Position numbers and translations under genes: made by a program
Part shown: piece after piece, positions 1 through 7,704 of the stretch
Position numbering within the stretch: the stretch's first letter is position 1
Layout of the letters: each line of letters begins with the position of its first letter
Notes under the pieces: model-generated
What the model was told of the DNA's origin: nothing
Databases searched by the model: none
The model's input: the letters and a program-made list of their open reading frames with translations, nothing else
NCBI GenBank assembly: GCA_037139855.1
Contig: JBAXFM010000001.1
Span: forward strand, 1-64,000
Origin: CAIVAT01 sp037139855
GTDB lineage: Bacteria > Bacteroidota > Bacteroidia > Bacteroidales > FEN-979
DNA: 64,000 nt
Direction of reading: 5' to 3'

Positions 1-36
1 TGAAAAAGCCCGTAAACATTGACGTTTACGGACTTT
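1..36 (-). terminator. Host intrinsic terminator downstream of the tRNA used for integration
   Basis: Read on the minus strand this is an 11-bp stem (AGTCCGTAAAC pairing with GTTTACGGGCT, one G-T pair) followed by a run of five T. It does not match the sequence preceding the second phage copy, so it belongs to the host side. It lies just past the tRNA 3' end at 40-57 and probably ended that tRNA transcript before integration. Confidence 0.75.
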
Positions 37-39
37 CGG

Positions 40-57
40 TGTAGCGGGGACAGGACT
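40..57 (-). other. attL core: tRNA 3'-end sequence at the host-phage junction
   Basis: The minus strand reads AGTCCTGTCCCCGCTACA, which fits the 3' half of a T loop, a T stem (CCTGT), a 7-nt acceptor strand (CCCCGCT) and a discriminator base. The rest of a tRNA is absent to the right, where phage DNA begins. The left limit of the phage repeat is base 40, because upstream bases differ from those before copy 2. The core is inferred to be shared with the host tRNA gene, whose 5' body should lie beyond the far right end of the array. The isotype cannot be read; the acceptor strand would suit a Met-type tRNA. Confidence 0.65.
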
Positions 58-79
58 AAATCCCAAATAACCCCCAATT

Positions 80-165
80 AAATATCAAGTTGTTAGCTGC
101 TTTTTCACTGTGTTTTTAAGTGCATTTTGAGGCATTTTGTTTCAGTTTGTGTTTCGGTTTTAATG
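80..165. promoter_or_regulatory. Candidate integrase arm-binding region, right of att core
   Basis: The 13-mer GCATTTTGTTTCA at 132-144 also occurs at 38711-38723 on the other side of the attP core, with a further GCATTTTG at 122-129 and TTGTGTTTC close by. Repeated short sites on both sides of a core are typical of arm sites bound by tyrosine integrases or an excisionase. The function is inferred from position only. Confidence 0.4.
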
Positions 166-218
166 GCCGTGTCCTTTGATATTATTGCTGTTCATCGTTC
201 CTTCGCCGAAACATTCCA

Positions 219-497
219 TCATGGATTCAGATCGTCCAGTTCACTACGTAGTAAATCTGAAAGATATACATCGACCATCTTTAGATCGTCGAGCCCTTTC
301 TGAATTTCTTGCTCTTGTCGAATCCGAAGAGTCTTCTCAAAGGTGTTTAATCTGTCGGGCGTCTGTAAAGCTACGTAAGCTAAAAAGGCTGTTTCAAGGG
401 CTGCTACACGCGCCTTGGTCGAAATCATGTTGTCGATTAGGAATTTAATGATATCGTCCCGATCAAACTTCATTGTGTCGCCTTCTTTGTTTCCCAT
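219..497 (-). CDS. Small phage protein of unknown function
   Basis: This 92-residue protein is on the minus strand, in the same direction as the repressor gene at 601-966, and may be its partner in the lysogenic transcript. I start it at the ATG at 497; the TTG just upstream and an ATG at 473 are alternatives. It is acidic, rich in Leu and Asp, and predicted helical throughout, with no cysteines, signal peptide or membrane segment. No family was recognised. A plus-strand frame at 176-448 overlaps it, but has the odd composition of a shadow frame. A role in lysogeny or superinfection exclusion is only a guess from its position between the attachment site and the repressor. Confidence 0.6.
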   Translation of the reverse strand: MGNKEGDTMKFDRDDIIKFLIDNMISTKARVAALETAFLAYVALQTPDRLNTFEKTLRIRQEQEIQKGLDDLKMVDVYLSDLLRSELDDLNP

Positions 498-600
498 CAA
501 ACCAAACTATTTACGAAACCTAAATCTACTATACACGTAGTAATGCACTCAAACACGTTAAGGACCAGTAATGGGGGCAGGGGGTTGCTGTGTACAAGCC

Positions 601-966
601 TTAAGAACCGACTTTACCGAGACCGAGTTTTTCTCGCAAATCATCAATTTGCCTATGTAGCTCAATCTCGTTTTTTACATATCCGTCTATTTGGGTATTT
701 AACCGCTTTATGATTGTAGCGGAATTTTCCCCATAGGTCATTTCAATTTCATTCTTTATCTCTTGATCTTCCTCCTGGAACCAATAAGCCATTGGTATTT
801 TCAATGCCTTACTGACCTTAAGGAGTGTATCAACCTTTAATGTATCACCCTCACAAGCAAGTTTAAAACCCTTTTCTCCCATTTTAGCAAATTTCGGTAT
901 GAAATATTTAAGCCGATAATTCCGCTTTTCAATTTCTTCCTTAATCTTTTGGTAATTAATTGTCAT
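601..966 (-). CDS. XRE-family transcriptional regulator, probable prophage repressor
   Basis: A 121-residue protein with an N-terminal helix-turn-helix of XRE type (about residues 5-62, including the typical stretch LLKVSKALKIPMAYWF) and a C-terminal coiled coil (about 70-115) suited to dimerisation. It is divergent from the early operon that starts at 1109, the usual arrangement of a CI-like repressor facing its lytic promoter. A candidate operator with GTAAA/TTTAC arms (1003-1022) overlaps a TATATTTC box that would drive this gene, suggesting autoregulation. There is no LexA-like peptidase domain, so induction is probably not by RecA-stimulated self-cleavage. The repressor role is inferred from position and fold; the start ATG at 966 is the only reasonable one. 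Confidence 0.8.
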   Translation of the reverse strand: MTINYQKIKEEIEKRNYRLKYFIPKFAKMGEKGFKLACEGDTLKVDTLLKVSKALKIPMAYWFQEEDQEIKNEIEMTYGENSATIIKRLNTQIDGYVKNEIELHRQIDDLREKLGLGKVGS

Positions 967-1002
967 TTAATAAATTATATTTAGAATAGAAATAAATTAC
1001 TC

Positions 1003-1022
1003 GTAAACGGAAATATATTTAC
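1003..1022. promoter_or_regulatory. Candidate repressor operator overlapping the repressor promoter
   Basis: An imperfect palindrome with arms GTAAA and TTTAC spaced 10 bp lies in the 142-bp divergent spacer. It covers the minus-strand box TATATTTC (1010-1017), a 7/8 match to the Bacteroidetes -7 consensus. A second small palindrome, TTAC-TC-GTAA (997-1006), overlaps its left arm. Confidence 0.4.
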
Positions 1023-1042
1023 CTAAAAACAGAATTCTACTG

Positions 1043-1050
1043 TACATTTG
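1043..1050 (+). promoter_or_regulatory. Early lytic promoter -7 box (TACATTTG)
   Basis: TACATTTG is an exact match to the Bacteroidetes -7 consensus TAnnTTTG. Initiation would fall near 1056, giving a leader of about 50 nt before the first early gene at 1109. No clear -33 TTTG was found. The GAAC repeats at 1051-1088 cover the predicted start site. Confidence 0.6.
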
Positions 1051-1088
1051 CGAACTGATAACGAACAAATATAGAACATTAGACGAAC
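1051..1088. repeat. Four GAAC direct repeats at 11-bp intervals
   Basis: GAAC occurs at 1052, 1063, 1074 and 1085; three of the four are preceded by C. The exact 11-bp period puts all copies on about the same DNA face, which fits cooperative binding of a regulator at and just downstream of the early start site. Confidence 0.6.
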
Positions 1089-1108
1089 AAAGTAAATACC
1101 TAATTAGC

Positions 1109-1351
1109 ATGATTAATAAGAAAACATTGAAAAAGCTGTATGATAAACTTCCTCTGGGAAGCGCACAGGTGATCCTTGAACGGATCATCAAGAAAAACCC
1201 TGATCTCCATTTCACATTGCGGTATGTACAGGCTGTGTTGAACCCCGAAGATAAGCGATACAATACCATCATCATTGAAGAAGCGATTCAATACCTGGAA
1301 GATTACAATGATCGCAATGATGATTTAGAAAAGCGAATAATTCAATCCTGA
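1109..1351 (+). CDS. Small HTH-like early protein, possible Cro-type regulator
   Basis: An 80-residue basic/acidic protein, first gene of the rightward early operon and directly opposite the repressor. Its layout (KLYDKLPLGSAQVIL, then a turn, RYVQAVLNPEDKRYN, then an acidic helix) resembles small Bacteroidetes DNA-binding proteins in which a helix-turn-helix is followed by a helix ending in an acidic tail. That makes a Cro-like or early activator role plausible. The assignment is by pattern and position only. Translation starts at ATG 1109, with an A-rich leader and no strong Shine-Dalgarno, as is usual in this phylum. Confidence 0.55.
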   Translation: MINKKTLKKLYDKLPLGSAQVILERIIKKNPDLHFTLRYVQAVLNPEDKRYNTIIIEEAIQYLEDYNDRNDDLEKRIIQS

Positions 1352-1379
1352 ATTATATCATCCCAAACACACACAAACC

Positions 1380-1940
1380 ATGAACACACAAATCAACACA
1401 ATGCCGGCAGGATTCCAACCTGCAAAATCTGAGTTCTTTGTCATGAATGGCGAAGTTCAATTTATTGAGGATAGATTGATCCACCCATTTGATGAGATAA
1501 CCATTGACCAGGCTACGACCTTGCGCCAAGAACTGGATGCAGATCACAAAGCATTGGCCGGTCTCGATCTGCTCGGTGTCACCGATCCGATTGAGCAGCT
1601 GAAGCAATTTGTTTTCTGTCGGTTCGGTGAATTTGACAAAATAGCCGATCTCGATGAAAATGGAATTACCCATTCTGAATACTGGGATTGCGGCCGCCGG
1701 CCTTGTGCAGCCGATGGGCTGTTGTGCAAATTCCCTGAGGTTAAATCCGGGCATCTCACTCATCACGACCTGGTCATCATTCGCATGGTGGCAAAGGATC
1801 TTACCAACCAACAGATTGCTGCCTACCTGGGCACCTCTGTTCATACCGTAAACAAGGAGTGTCAGCAGATCGCTCATAAAATCGGTGGGTTCTCAAAGTC
1901 GATAATCGCATTTTTTGCAGGAAAAAACAACATTCACTAA
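1380..1940 (+). CDS. LuxR/GerE-type DNA-binding protein, candidate phage activator
   Basis: A 186-residue protein whose C-terminus (about 126-180, beginning LTHHDLVIIRMVAKDLTNQQ) has the spacing of a LuxR/GerE helix-turn-helix: an LT start, a two-helix core with NQQIAAYLGTS, then TVNKE in the recognition helix. The central part carries Cys104, Cys109 and Cys116 in a short loop (CGRRPC then C), possibly a metal site. The N-terminal half has no recognised domain. As a conserved-looking regulator made early, it is the best candidate in the phage for the factor that would read the TGTCCTTT late-promoter element; this is inference. It abuts the next gene, with its stop immediately before ATG 1941. 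Confidence 0.6.
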   Translation: MNTQINTMPAGFQPAKSEFFVMNGEVQFIEDRLIHPFDEITIDQATTLRQELDADHKALAGLDLLGVTDPIEQLKQFVFCRFGEFDKIADLDENGITHSEYWDCGRRPCAADGLLCKFPEVKSGHLTHHDLVIIRMVAKDLTNQQIAAYLGTSVHTVNKECQQIAHKIGGFSKSIIAFFAGKNNIH

Positions 1941-2219
1941 ATGGATATCATTTCAAAGGGTCCGGAACTTCCGGATCCATCCCAACTCGACCTGTTTGCA
2001 ATTGGTGCCCAGGAAGCCGATCCGGTTAAAAACTCCACGGTTTCGGCAGAAAGCAGCCAGGCAAACGAACCACTGATCAGATCGCCAACTTTTAACGCTC
2101 AGGTTACGCCTGAAAATGGGAAAAATTTTGATCATGCAAGTTCCCTGCACCGCAAGAGCAGGGAACTTGTTAAAAAATCTTACGAAATGAAACTTGCGGA
2201 TAACGACCTCGCCAGGTAA
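1941..2219 (+). CDS. Small early protein of unknown function
   Basis: A 92-residue protein starting directly after the stop codon of the LuxR-type gene, so the two are translationally coupled. The N-terminal half is rich in Pro, Ser, Glu and Asn and looks disordered; the C-terminal third (from about residue 68) is a basic/acidic helix. No family recognised. The reading frame and its tight packing in the operon support it as real. Confidence 0.55.
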   Translation: MDIISKGPELPDPSQLDLFAIGAQEADPVKNSTVSAESSQANEPLIRSPTFNAQVTPENGKNFDHASSLHRKSRELVKKSYEMKLADNDLAR

Positions 2220-2233
2220 CATAAAAAAAAACA

Positions 2234-2452
2234 ATGAGCGCCACAACCTTTTCAAATATGAGTGATCCTGACATCCTATTATCGGTTCAGGCATATACAA
2301 TAATGAAATTAGATTTGGAGAATAAGTTGCTTCTCTATGGTGATCGGCCTAAATATCTTGATGAATCAGAATCCGCAAAAAACAAGATTGCCCGTCTCAA
2401 TCAGCTGGTTGATGCTTTACAGAATGAATGGACTAAACGTGATAATTCATAA
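2234..2452 (+). CDS. Small early protein of unknown function
   Basis: A 72-residue, mostly helical protein preceded by an A-rich leader (ATAAAAAAAAACA) that can act as a Bacteroidetes-type translation signal. The C-terminal half alternates charged and hydrophobic residues in a pattern that could form a short coiled coil (about 40-66). No family recognised. Confidence 0.55.
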   Translation: MSATTFSNMSDPDILLSVQAYTIMKLDLENKLLLYGDRPKYLDESESAKNKIARLNQLVDALQNEWTKRDNS

Positions 2453-2456
2453 TCCT

Positions 2457-2942
2457 ATGCAGATGTTTGACCTTAAATCGTTCGAAGTGTGCCCGCAAAC
2501 CGGAATCACTTCTTTTGAGATGACCTGGGATCTCGGTCATGGTGTTAAATCTGACCGTGGAAGCTTTGTCGACCGGACGGATGCTGAAAAGTACGTTCTG
2601 TCATCAAAACGCAGCTATATCCTGCTAATGTTCTCAAAATTCGTTGTGCATTCCCGGGTTCTGTTTGAAACCGGCCACCATGATTTCTATCGCAAAGAGT
2701 CGAAGCTCGCTTCTTTAGACCGTTGCATAAAGTACAATTCATGGTTACAGGACAAGAAGCTCGAGGAGATTTGCAAGGTAATCCTTGCCCTGGAGGAAGA
2801 CCTGCACAAAATACTGCCATCCCCGGCTAATCCATCGCATTCCTCCAGCGAAAGCAAGATCATCGACATGATCCTTTTTTGCAAGAAAGAGCTGCAGAAC
2901 TATCCCAAAAATCAAAATCATCAATTAACCCGCGAAAAATGA
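2457..2942 (+). CDS. Early protein of unknown function
   Basis: A 161-residue protein. The frame is open further upstream, to 2337, but that part overlaps the previous gene in another frame; the ATG at 2457 (or 2463) follows that gene's stop by 4 nt and is the sensible start. The first part looks beta-rich (residues 1-60), followed by charged helices ending in a Ser/Pro-rich linker and a final helix. Its stop overlaps the next start as ATGA. No family recognised. Confidence 0.6.
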   Translation: MQMFDLKSFEVCPQTGITSFEMTWDLGHGVKSDRGSFVDRTDAEKYVLSSKRSYILLMFSKFVVHSRVLFETGHHDFYRKESKLASLDRCIKYNSWLQDKKLEEICKVILALEEDLHKILPSPANPSHSSSESKIIDMILFCKKELQNYPKNQNHQLTREK

Positions 2943-3343
2943 AAGAAGAATTGAATTATACAACGCCAAAAACATCGAAGGAAATATCCGAATTAGGGAT
3001 CAGGTGGAAAGCCTCAAAGTACTGGGCCTTTGTTCCCGGTCAAAATCATTTTATCCTTAAAAACAAAGGAGAATATTTTCAAAAGGCTTTCCCGGCCTAC
3101 AATATGACTGAACTCGGGCACATGATCCCGTTCGGTTTTTTCAATGAAATGAAGATCCATAAGTATCTCAACGGATACTTCAAGTTAAAAATGAGTGACG
3201 GGAAATGGAGAACGTTTACCAGTGAAGCCGAAGCCAGGGCAAGGTACCTGATCGATCTGATCACCATCGGAAAAGTCACCATTGATGATCCTGCCAAAAA
3301 AGCACAGGTTTCTGATAAACATCTTCCTCCAGTTAAAGATTAA
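2939..3343 (+). CDS. Early protein of unknown function
   Basis: A 134-residue protein starting at ATG 2939, inside the ATGA overlap with the preceding gene; the frame is open upstream to 2879, but the overlap start fits operon logic. Rich in aromatic residues and lysine (for example KASKYWAFVPGQNHF), it looks like a compact alpha/beta domain. It sits 24 bp before the primase-helicase and may serve replication. No family recognised. Confidence 0.55.
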   Translation: MKEELNYTTPKTSKEISELGIRWKASKYWAFVPGQNHFILKNKGEYFQKAFPAYNMTELGHMIPFGFFNEMKIHKYLNGYFKLKMSDGKWRTFTSEAEARARYLIDLITIGKVTIDDPAKKAQVSDKHLPPVKD

Positions 3344-3367
3344 CCACTCATTTTTCTGCCATAATTT

Positions 3368-6300
3368 ATGAAGATCACCCAGGATTGCATTCAACGTATT
3401 TTATCAGTCGTAAAGGTAGAAGAGGTCATATCTGACTTCTGCAAGCTCGAAAGAAGCGGGGCGAGTCTTTATACCAAGTGCCCCAAGTGCGGCAAGTCAG
3501 GCAAAGGAAAAGGGCTGATCGTGACACCGGCGCAGGGTATCTACAAGTGCTTCTCCTGCGAGTACGGTGGAACGTCACCGATCAACTTCATCATGGATAT
3601 GAAAAATACCTCATATCCTGATGCAATCAAGTACCTGGCCGAAAAATACAATGTGCTGCTGGAATATGAAGAAAAGCCAAAGGGACCGCAGGTAAAGAAC
3701 GGCGTGAAGGAACTTACTTTTCGCGACCGGCAGCTCGCCTCCAGCGGACTTTCGGATGCTGATCAAAAGGCCACTGTTGTCATCGATGAGAATACCCAAA
3801 AGGTGGTTGATGTTTTTGAAACCGGCACCAGGGATCAGTATGGGAAGATCGCACCAGGTGATGACATGATCATCTGGTATTACGACCTCGAGGGCAAGCC
3901 GGTCATGTTTACCAGGCCAAAAGGGAACAAGCAGGAACACCTATTCAGGATCCGGTGGCAAAATCCGGATCTGCATCATGACAAGAGCGGCCGCCCGATG
4001 AAATATTCATCGCCATCCGGATCCGGATCCCACCTGTTCTTCCCGGAAGAGATTCGGGAAGCTTACCGCAATCGGCGCGTGATCAAAAGGCTGTTCATCC
4101 AGGAAGGGGAGAAGAAAGCCGTGAAGGCCTGCAAGCATGGCCTTACATCTGTGGGAGTGATGGGTATCCAGAACATCGGGCACAACAATAAACTGCCCTA
4201 CGAGCTGCAGCTGATCGTTCAGGCATGTAAAGTCGAAGAGGTGATATTTCTGATCGATGCCGATTGGGATGCCCTGAGCAACGACCTGAAGCCGGGATCC
4301 CGGGTTGATCAGCGCCCATATTCCTTTTATTGGGCTGTACGGAACTTCCGCGATTACTTCAAAACGTTCATCAACCTGGGAATTTACCTGGAAATTTACT
4401 TTGCCTACATCCGCAAGGATGATAAGATACCGGTGTATGAGAAAGGTGTTGATGATCTGCTGGCCGGCACGCTCCGGGATAGTGAAAACGACCTGTTCAA
4501 CGACATCAAAACAGCGATCAACGAAAAGGATGGCCAGGGGAAATATATCCAGCTGAATAAGATCACCACGGTGTCGGATCTGAAGCTGCTCGAGTTCTGG
4601 AGCCTTCAGGATTCGAATTCCTTTGCCATGAAGTACAAGGAAACCCTGCAGAACCTTCCTGAATTCTACATTGGCCGGCACAAATGGAAATTCGATGAAG
4701 CCGGTAAGCTCGTGCCGGCACAGCCCCTGCAGGACGATGAACAGTTCTGGGAAAAGATCACCAAAGAGGACCGAAAAGGCAATGATTATACGCAGTATCG
4801 CTTCAGGTACCTTTACGCTTACAACTTCCTTCACCGCCGGGGATTCGGCCGCATCGAGATGGCCGGAAGGAACTATGCGCTGTGCCAGATCACAGATAAA
4901 ATAGTTCAGACGGTTGAAGCTTATCAGATCCGCGATTACATCATGGATTTCAGCAAAGCGATACTGGCCACCAATAACCGGGAGGAACTCGTTGAAGTGA
5001 TGGACATGCTTTATCGTGGCGGGAAAATGTATTTCGGTCCTGATTCCCTGGGGAACGTTGATTTTGTAAAACCGGTCTTTGAATCTGCCGACAAACGGCA
5101 CCAGTACCTGTTCTTTAAAAACAATTACTGGAAGATCACTTCCGACGGGGTGGATGAAAAGCCGCTGAGTGATTTGCAGAATTATGTTTGGCGCGACCGG
5201 GTGAATGATTTCGACGGTGTGTTGATGGGAAAAGAAATGATCAAAGTGAACCGCATCGACATCGATTACATCCTGGCCAACAAACTTGACCCCATGGAAT
5301 ATGAGCCTGTGATGGGCCAGTTCGATGTTGAATTCTCCCCTGAGGCAATGGAGTGTCATTTTGCCCGGTTCATTCACAACACCGGTGAGTTCTTCTGGAA
5401 CAAAGTGCAGCACCAGAAAACCCGTAAGAAACTGGAGAAGGATCAGCGATCCATCGAGGAACGCTATGAAACAAACCTTCACATGGTGTCGAAAATGACG
5501 GCCATCGGTTATCTGCTTCACAAATACCGTGACAAATCATGTGAAAAGGCTGTCATTGCCATGGATGGCAAACTCAGCGAGGTTGGCGAAAGCAATGGGC
5601 GCACCGGGAAATCGATCATGGGTTTTGCCATTGGCCAGGTGGTGCCGCAATGTTACATCGGGGCAAAGTCAAAGGACCTGGAGCATGATCCGTTCCTGTT
5701 TGAAGAAGTCACCGAGAAAACAGATAACATCTTCATGGACGACGTTCGCGCCAACATCGACTTCGAATTCTTCTTCCCGATCATCACCGGCAAGCTGATG
5801 GTGAACGTGAAGGGTGTCAAGCGCTGGACCATTTCCGAGCGTGAAACCCCGAAGATATTCATCACAACAAATCATGCCATCAACGGAAGCAGCGCATCAT
5901 TCAAGGACCGGCAGGCGCTGATCGCCTTCAGCGATTACTACAATGAAGAGTTTAAGCCGGTCGATGATTTCGGAATCAATTTTTTCGATGAATGGGATGA
6001 CAAGCAGTGGAACCTGTTTTACAACTTCATGGCCGACTGCCTGAGGTTGTATTTCCAGGCCGGCGATATGGGATGGGGTTACAATCACTCCGGACTGATC
6101 CAGCCGCCTACCGAACGCCTTGACCAGCGCCGGTTGCGCCAGTTCATTGGTGAAGACTTCTTAACCTGGGCCGGTGAATATTTCAACGTGGAAGATCCGG
6201 AGAGCATCGACACATCCACCGGACAGAATTTGAACATCGACATCCCCAGGGCTGAGCTGTACAATAACTTTTTGGAGAAAACACCTACACAGCGGAAATT

Positions 6301-6478
6301 CATGAACCCTTTCCGCTTCAAGAAAAAAATGATAGCCTGGTGTGAATATCACCATGCTTCATTCAATCCTCAGATCTGCGACAAATTCGGGAAACCGGGT
6401 GGTGATGACAAGCGCGGCGGGGTTGAGTATTTCACAATTGCTAACGCTAAATTTTCTAACTCAACTATTTTCCCATGA
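3368..6478 (+). CDS. Primase-helicase: CHC2 zinc finger, Toprim and SF3-type ATPase
   Basis: A 1036-residue replication protein that would both prime and unwind DNA at the phage fork. Domains in order: a DnaG/CHC2-like zinc finger (Cys38, Cys41, Cys61, Cys64, with YKCFSCEYGGTSPINF); a Toprim region with KRLFIQEGEKKAVKAC at about 239-255 and the acidic FLIDADWD near 294-301; and a C-terminal D5/SF3-like ATPase with Walker A GESNGRTGKS (about 740-749), Walker B NIFMDD (about 787) and sensor KIFITTNH (about 828). The order matches phage and plasmid primase-helicases that act without a separate DnaB loader. It is the largest early gene and the only clear replication enzyme; no phage polymerase is visible, so the host polymerase would be used. 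A 504-residue minus-strand frame lies inside it and is a shadow. Confidence 0.9.
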   Translation: MKITQDCIQRILSVVKVEEVISDFCKLERSGASLYTKCPKCGKSGKGKGLIVTPAQGIYKCFSCEYGGTSPINFIMDMKNTSYPDAIKYLAEKYNVLLEYEEKPKGPQVKNGVKELTFRDRQLASSGLSDADQKATVVIDENTQKVVDVFETGTRDQYGKIAPGDDMIIWYYDLEGKPVMFTRPKGNKQEHLFRIRWQNPDLHHDKSGRPMKYSSPSGSGSHLFFPEEIREAYRNRRVIKRLFIQEGEKKAVKACKHGLTSVGVMGIQNIGHNNKLPYELQLIVQACKVEEVIFLIDADWDALSNDLKPGSRVDQRPYSFYWAVRNFRDYFKTFINLGIYLEIYFAYIRKDDKIPVYEKGVDDLLAGTLRDSENDLFNDIKTAINEKDGQGKYIQLNKITTVSDLKLLEFWSLQDSNSFAMKYKETLQNLPEFYIGRHKWKFDEAGKLVPAQPLQDDEQFWEKITKEDRKGNDYTQYRFRYLYAYNFLHRRGFGRIEMAGRNYALCQITDKIVQTVEAYQIRDYIMDFSKAILATNNREELVEVMDMLYRGGKMYFGPDSLGNVDFVKPVFESADKRHQYLFFKNNYWKITSDGVDEKPLSDLQNYVWRDRVNDFDGVLMGKEMIKVNRIDIDYILANKLDPMEYEPVMGQFDVEFSPEAMECHFARFIHNTGEFFWNKVQHQKTRKKLEKDQRSIEERYETNLHMVSKMTAIGYLLHKYRDKSCEKAVIAMDGKLSEVGESNGRTGKSIMGFAIGQVVPQCYIGAKSKDLEHDPFLFEEVTEKTDNIFMDDVRANIDFEFFFPIITGKLMVNVKGVKRWTISERETPKIFITTNHAINGSSASFKDRQALIAFSDYYNEEFKPVDDFGINFFDEWDDKQWNLFYNFMADCLRLYFQAGDMGWGYNHSGLIQPPTERLDQRRLRQFIGEDFLTWAGEYFNVEDPESIDTSTGQNLNIDIPRAELYNNFLEKTPTQRKFMNPFRFKKKMIAWCEYHHASFNPQICDKFGKPGGDDKRGGVEYFTIANAKFSNSTIFP

Positions 6479-6690
6479 CAGAATCTGATAGGGCGGCTTT
6501 AAGTGGCCAGGGAATCATTATTATGCGGTCACAGTGTGTCCGTGAAGGTGAATGGACGATTTACCAGTACTTTTTGGGTAGTTGGATCAAATCACTTCCA
6601 TGCGGGTGTGGTTGGGAAAGCAAAGAATTATGTGATGAAGCAATCGACAGAATAGTATTGAAGCATAAAACATTTGTCAAGGATGAGTAA
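6475..6690 (+). CDS. Small Cys-containing early protein
   Basis: A 71-residue protein that begins in an ATGA overlap with the primase-helicase stop, so translation is coupled. It has a CGCGW cluster and four cysteines in all, which could bind a metal, but the spacing does not match a zinc-finger family I know. Unknown function. Confidence 0.55.
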   Translation: MTESDRAALSGQGIIIMRSQCVREGEWTIYQYFLGSWIKSLPCGCGWESKELCDEAIDRIVLKHKTFVKDE

Positions 6691-6707
6691 CAAATACATT
6701 TTTGCCG

Positions 6708-6775
6708 AAAATGATACAAAAAATGTCAATAATGATACACAAAACGCCAATTAAGTTGCATAAAACGCCAATTAA
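6708..6775 (+). repeat. Two pairs of short direct repeats in an intergenic leader
   Basis: AATGATACA occurs twice (6709-6717 and 6731-6739), and AAAACGCCAATTAA occurs at 6741-6754 and again at 6762-6775, 21 bp apart (two helical turns). They occupy most of the 95-bp spacer before the gene at 6786. A regulator site or a leader control element is possible. Confidence 0.45.
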
Positions 6776-6785
6776 ATAGCAAATC

Positions 6786-7295
6786 ATGAAAACAGAACTT
6801 GAGATTACCCAGGATTTATTGGAAATCATTGCTGAATGCGAATTTAGAATTCACAATGCAAGAAAGGCTATTTCAGTACTGACCGGAATAGTTTATGAAG
6901 ATGGCCCATGGAATTGGGATGAAAAAATTAAAGTTGCAAATACTGATTTGTTTCATGCGCCGGTACAAGATACGCAACTACCTGTACCCCCCCCTGTTAC
7001 GAAACAGAAGGAAAAGCAGAAGAGAACGTTCGCCGAAAAGAACTGTGAAAATTGCGGTAAACCATTTATGCCAACGCATAATAAACAACGCTTCTGCAGA
7101 AAAGAGTGTAATCCGAACGTGGCAAAGAAACAACCAACAGGCAAAGAAATCATTGAAGAAATGCTCGAATTAAACCATCAACCGGTTGCTCCGGAAAAGC
7201 ATGTTGACCCGGTTGCATTTAAAGCGAAGATGGATCAGATCAGGCATGATATCCCCATCCAGCGGGAACGGCCAAATGTTACACGAGGATTTTAA
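6786..7295 (+). CDS. Zinc-ribbon-containing early protein
   Basis: A 169-residue protein with a C-x2-C-x13-C-x3-C cluster (Cys87, Cys90, Cys104, Cys108; CENCGKPF then FCRKEC) of the kind seen in small zinc ribbons of phage DNA-binding and nuclease-associated proteins. The N-terminal 50 residues are helical; residues 60-80 form a Pro- and Lys-rich linker. The C-terminal tail has no recognised fold. A DNA- or RNA-binding role is likely from the ribbon and the early location; the exact function is unknown. Confidence 0.65.
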   Translation: MKTELEITQDLLEIIAECEFRIHNARKAISVLTGIVYEDGPWNWDEKIKVANTDLFHAPVQDTQLPVPPPVTKQKEKQKRTFAEKNCENCGKPFMPTHNKQRFCRKECNPNVAKKQPTGKEIIEEMLELNHQPVAPEKHVDPVAFKAKMDQIRHDIPIQRERPNVTRGF

Positions 7296-7704
7296 ACGAA
7301 AGCAAATGGAAAAGGAACAGGTTAAATTAAGAATTCATGGTGTTGTGTCGGATGTGATGATTAAATTTCATTTAAGCAATAAGCATCTTCATGCTCAAGA
7401 GATACCGCGAAATTTAGTTGTTGAGCACATGCAGTGGGTGCGTGATACGATCATCAGGGTCCTGGATAAAATCGAGGATCCGGATGATGTAAATTCAGAG
7501 CGGCCGCCGATCGGTATCATGCCCAGGAATGTGTTTGAATACATGATAAAAGATCAGCGATTTGCAGAACTTTCAAATACGATCAGCAGATTTCTTTCCT
7601 TCGGTCGGTTAATTCCCATTGCATGGCTTACAGAATACAACGAATTGATAGAATATTTGAGGTTACATAAACTCAGCGAACATGAAAATCCGGATCCCAA
7701 ATGA
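7276..7704 (+). CDS. Early protein of unknown function
   Basis: A 142-residue, mostly helical protein. The frame is open from 7186, but that part overlaps the previous gene; ATG 7276 (20-nt overlap) or ATG 7306 (10 nt after the previous stop) are the realistic starts, and I cannot choose firmly. Typical segments are HLSNKHLHAQEIPRNL and a C-terminal Leu-rich helix. No family recognised. Confidence 0.6.
   Translation: MLHEDFKRKQMEKEQVKLRIHGVVSDVMIKFHLSNKHLHAQEIPRNLVVEHMQWVRDTIIRVLDKIEDPDDVNSERPPIGIMPRNVFEYMIKDQRFAELSNTISRFLSFGRLIPIAWLTEYNELIEYLRLHKLSEHENPDPK

Noticed and set aside
168..203. TGTCCTTT at 170 as a seventh late promoter
   Set aside because: Exactly 20 bp later the sequence is TTCCTTCG, not a TAnnTTTG box, and no late gene follows.
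176..448. Plus-strand 90-codon frame opposite the 219-497 gene
   Set aside because: Its composition (many Arg, Ser, Leu, Cys without pattern) is that of a shadow frame, while the minus-strand frame is regular and lies in the repressor's direction.
1353..1877. A 174-codon minus-strand frame antisense to the LuxR-type gene
   Set aside because: The plus strand encodes a protein with a recognisable HTH and fits the operon; the antisense frame shows no features.
4007..5521. A 504-codon minus-strand frame inside the primase-helicase gene
   Set aside because: The plus-strand gene has clear motifs throughout; the antisense frame is His/Phe/Ile/Val-rich, as expected from the reverse of this gene, and has no domain.
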